64,000 bases of DNA from Cycas panzhihuaensis. Lineage: Eukaryota > Cycadophyta. The notes beneath the pieces were generated by a model. The model did no database searches and was not told the DNA's origin. It was given only the letters and a program-made list of their open reading frames with translations. Shown here in pieces: positions 60,631 to 64,000 of this stretch (the stretch's first letter is position 1; every line of letters starts with the position of its first letter). Made by a program: the position numbers and the translations under genes. The stretch is from positions 39,129,741 to 39,193,740 of the forward strand of contig CM041465.1 in the NCBI GenBank assembly GCA_023213395.1, given 5' to 3'.

Positions 60631-61440
60631 TTTTTGATATGGTTAAATTAAGAAGGGGTTTTAAACAAGGCCCCAACCCTTTTACAAGATCTACTAAATA
60701 GCCATTAGGATCTACTGTGACAAGCCTATGACCTAACTAAACTCTATTGTACCATCCCAAAAACCCCTACCACAACAAGCCCTGTGGCTAGCTAGAGAAC
60801 CTACCTGGGAAAAGACTACCCTATCCTCCTTACCAGGTCCATAATCTCTTCTGGTACTTCCTTGTCCTAAGACCCATCTCTTTCTGGTATACCCCCCCAA
60901 TTTTCTAGTTTGTTAACGACTTTGTTTCCTTCTCTGTAGGTATGACATACCTAGAAATCCTCTCTACCCTTTATAATTTGTTAAATGTCTCTGATCATAG
61001 TAGTAGCTTTCTAATCTGGATCTGATTCTCCTCTGACCTTCTTTATTATATTTAGTGAATCCCCCTCTAAGATCACTCTTTGACAATCTTTCTTAGAGAC
61101 AATTTCCATTGCCCTTTGCATAACTGCTATCTCTGCTTTATGATTTGTCTGGAATCCATAGTATTCATTAAAAGCCCACTCAATTTCCCCTTTAGAATTT
61201 TTGCAAATGCCCCCCCTGATTCTCCTAAGTTATCTTTAGTTGCACTATCAAAATTTACTTTAACCCAATTCTCAGGAGGGGGAACCCATTTACAATTCAT
61301 TTTCTACCCTAGGCATAGATTAAATCTCTCGATCCCCCATCTTTTTAAAATAATCTCTTCTGAGACCGAAATGAGCTTCTCAACTTGAACGTTGGTTACT
61401 TCTCCCAGTGCAACATAGATTATGCTCAAAGAGGTTAATG
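60631..61440 (-). mobile_element. 5'-truncated LINE (RNase H and 3' end)
   Basis: On the minus strand it carries the end of ORF2 and the 3' UTR. Segments include NWVKVNFDSATKDN (first RNase H Asp present) near 61280-61240, HKAEIAVMQRAMEIVSKKDC near 61145-61085, and EGDSLNIIKKV near 61075-61045. It ends in CCATATCAAAAAA (about 60645-60631), the same type of 3' end as the full-length LINE. It interrupts a plus-strand copia integrase. The 5' limit near 61440 is approximate, and I could not find a clean target duplication. Confidence 0.7.
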
Positions 61441-61449
61441 TATCAAGGT

Positions 61450-61751
61450 CATTTGTGTAGATTAATTATGTGACCTTAGGATATATTATTAGCATTAGTC
61501 TCTTAATGAAATGCACTTTATGTGCATTTAGATGTAATTTCGGGTTCATGTCATTAGGTAGGAAAATCCTAACCCTAATGCTCACCCTTAGTAATAAAAG
61601 GTAAAATTTCAAGGAGGGAGTCATTATTCATTCTCACCTCCAAGCTTGCTCTCATATCTTGTTTCATCTTCTTTTTCATTCTCCATTGCCATTGTGTGCA
61701 TGTGAGTGATTTATCTCCTAGATCCATCCTTCCTTCATGTGGTATTAGATC
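61450..61751 (+). repeat. 5' LTR (end) and primer-binding site of a plus-strand copia
   Basis: TGGTATTAGATC at 61740-61751 is a tRNA-Met-type primer-binding site two bases after an LTR end (CCTTCA at 61732-61737). The LTR start is not defined by a second copy; sequence from about 61450 is LTR-like, and an AATAAAAGG block lies near 61593. The element continues past the window. Confidence 0.5.
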
Positions 61752-63750
61752 TAAAAGGGGATCTATTCACTCCATTCCACTTGCATGGAGTCATTTTGCC
61801 TCTCTTTCACCTTCAATGTGAAGAATTGAGAGTGCATTCATTATTTTTAAACATTTTGAGAGCTTAAAATTGTAGTATTTTATATGTTGCTACTTTGTCC
61901 ATGTGTGAATAAATTCAAAGGTTAAGAATACAGGTTTTTGAAGCCGTTCAACTGTCAGAACAGTCCCAGAAACATTAAAGGCCCAAAATTTAATAAAAAA
62001 ATGACCATCTCAGAATTTGATAAAATTTGGCATGCAAGGTCACCTTGACTAGACACTCATTTTTGTCTTCTAGAGAAACTTAAGATTCAACCTGAAATAA
62101 TGAGTTTTGGCTCTGACAAAAGGGTAAAGTTTGTGGATAAGTGATTTAAAGCACTTTCTCTAATGAAATCCTTTAATTATAAGCTGAAGATTCAAATGTT
62201 TTATTACAAAATTTGGTATATTTATGTCTTAAGATTAGTTTAAGATAAATCTCATCAAATTTCATCCATTGGTTAGTGAGATCTATGCAGTTTTCTCACG
62301 GTTGCTAATTTTGCCTACTCAACCCCACAAAGGACCTTGCAAGGGTATTTCGGGTAATTTTTTGGCAGATATTGCAGATGGTGTAGAAGAGAAAGTTAAT
62401 GTACATGTCAAAACATAACTTTTGACATATTAAAGTCTAGATTCTGAGATAGATGATCTGGCATGATTTTACTTTGGTGCTTTTTCGGGCATAAAATTTT
62501 TTGTGCCTTTTCTGAAATATGACTTCATAACTCTATCAGAAACGATATTCTGAATACTTTTTCCTTCTGTTATAAATTTGGATTTCATTATTTAGGCCAT
62601 CATATTTGTAAAAATTTGTCCATTTATCATTATTTGTAAATTTTGTGAAAAAATCACAAAATATGGCAAAATAGCATGCATATAGTTTTAGCGGCAAGTT
62701 GATCCACTTTTTAGCCCATTGTGACTTTTGTATTAAAACTTCCAAAATTATATTTAGAAATATTGTACTAAGGCAAGGGAAACCTTAGATCAGAAGCAAC
62801 ATCTGGTTCCCCTACTAAATCTAGCATGTTTTTTTTATTTGCACACATAGCATAAAGCATCACAAAATCAACAACAACAATAAAGCATCACAAAAGTAGC
62901 AATGACAATAAAGCATCACAAAAGCAACAACAATAACAAAGCATCACAAAAGCAATAACAATAACAAAGCAAGGACGAAAAGCAAGCAAGCATATTTGGC
63001 AACTTTCTATTTCAGTTTTCAATTATACAGAAACATCTTACACTATTCCTAAAAGGAATCTCATCTGTATGATCTATACTGATAGTTCTTAACTTATGCG
63101 CATACTCACCTTGGTTGAAATAGACTAAGGTTGGCCAAAGTCTAGGCCCTAAGGGAGGTGTGAGTTTTATACTGGGTCTAGTCTTAACCAGAATAGTGGT
63201 GGAGGGATATGTTAGCCATACCTATGGCCTCCAATCAGGGATAATCCTGATAACCACCCGAGAAAACTGAAAACCTTAATGTAAGATTAAAATTAACCCG
63301 ATCCAATATCTGTCATAGCCGTGGGATACGTAGTACCATTTGACTCTTCAGAGGAGGTATATAGCTGCTCATTGGTGAACTGGGTGAGGATTGGGAGTAC
63401 CTAGGCTCCACTGTGACTTGGATTTCATCACCAAACGCAGGTGCATGTATCACAGGTGAAGGCCCTAATCATATACTAGAAGCCTTAGGCATCGAAACCT
63501 CATCTACATTTGGACATAAGTGAGAGGTTAGTGGCATGACATATTACCACTCTTTGCTAGCTCTACATTAGGCCTCATTCTTGCATCATTACTTATATTC
63601 ATTTTTTTTATATAATTATTGAAAAATACATAATAATTGCTTGCTTCTCATAATAACAATCATTTCTATATCCCTGTTGCGCAAGGTGTACTAGCCATAT
63701 GTGTCAGTGGCACATACTTTTATCATCTCTTCTACTTCTTTATCATCACC
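61752..63750 (+). other. Leader of the last copia element, with a tandem repeat
   Basis: Two kilobases separate the primer-binding site from gag with no conserved protein. At 62853-62985 about five units of roughly 30 bases occur, each 'aaagcatcacaaaa' plus a CAACAACAAT-like tail. Long leaders thus recur in the copia elements of this window. Confidence 0.5.
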
Positions 63751-64000
63751 ATGTCATCTCAATTTAAGCAAAATGTTAACTGCATATTGAAAAGCAGAGA
63801 AAATTGGGATATATGGTACATTGGAATTAAAAATGCTACAAAGTATGAAGGCCTTTGGAGAGCCCACTTGCAGCCTATACCCAGCATACTAGTAATAACT
63901 ACAACAACTGCTTCCAGTGGATCCGCCCCAACAACTCCTACAGATGCTACAACTAAACTACAATGAGAGATAGATGATGAAAAGATTCATGCAGGAATTT
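63751..64000 (+). pseudogene. Copia gag N-terminus (runs off the window)
   Basis: From the methionine at 63751 the frame reads MSSQFKQNVNCILKSRENWD, then IWYIGIKNATKYEGLWRAHL, a Trp-containing copia gag N-terminus of a type different from the other gags here. A Thr/Ser-rich linker follows. A stop at 63964-63966, probably a changed Gln or Arg codon, is followed in frame by EIDDEKIHAGI, so the reading continues past it. I chose 63751 rather than the earlier in-frame ATG at 63637 because the gag similarity starts there. Confidence 0.6.

Noticed and set aside
61080-61388. 102-codon plus-strand frame
   Set aside because: It is the complement of the LINE RNase H region, which reads clearly on the minus strand.

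Overview
The window is a stretch of plant nuclear repeat DNA with no recognisable host gene. The evidence is plant-type retroelements throughout: Ty3/gypsy chromoviruses and Tat elements, several Ty1/copia elements, and L1-type LINEs with DUF4283 ORF1 and an RNase H. Many have tRNA-Met-type primer-binding sites (TGGTATCAGAGC and variants). A large-genome seed plant that removes old insertions slowly fits best. I cannot name the species. No RNA genes or CRISPR arrays were seen.

Layout. A minus-strand chromovirus runs from 28526 to beyond the left edge. A 13.6-kb Tat-type element (about 1695-15252, plus strand) sits near its RNase H/integrase junction. A minus-strand copia element (16533-25052, flanked by AATTT) sits near its protease/reverse transcriptase junction. 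The chromovirus itself appears to have landed in the integrase of an opposite-strand chromovirus, whose 3' end lies at 28532-29450. From 30 to 36 kb there are older remains: a minus-strand copia gag with leader and LTR, and a minus-strand Tat protease/RT. From 36880 to 51865 there is a minus-strand copia-like element flanked by AAATC. It contains a decayed plus-strand copia, which is itself split by a 6.2-kb LINE (43212-49394, 11-bp target duplication). From 51.9 to 57.3 kb there are further copies of the AAATC-flanked family, including a non-coding LTR element that holds a foldback with a microsatellite loop. From 57 to 64 kb there are two more plus-strand copia elements and a 5'-truncated LINE.

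Most coding regions are broken by stops and frameshifts. Many stops fall at expected Gln, Trp or Arg codons, as expected from C-to-T decay of methylated DNA. The Tat and AATTT-flanked copia elements look less decayed than the rest, consistent with later insertion.

The two most interesting objects are these. (1) The Tat element has gag and protease but no RT or integrase. The space holds an antisense, apparently intron-containing gene with a plant-mobile-domain-like segment, a candidate TATA box of its own, and a sense-strand additional RNase H downstream. (2) The AATTT-flanked copia is a chimera: it has two gag starts and unlike LTRs, and its LTR ends carry exact 82-bp repeats that each contain a primer-binding site.
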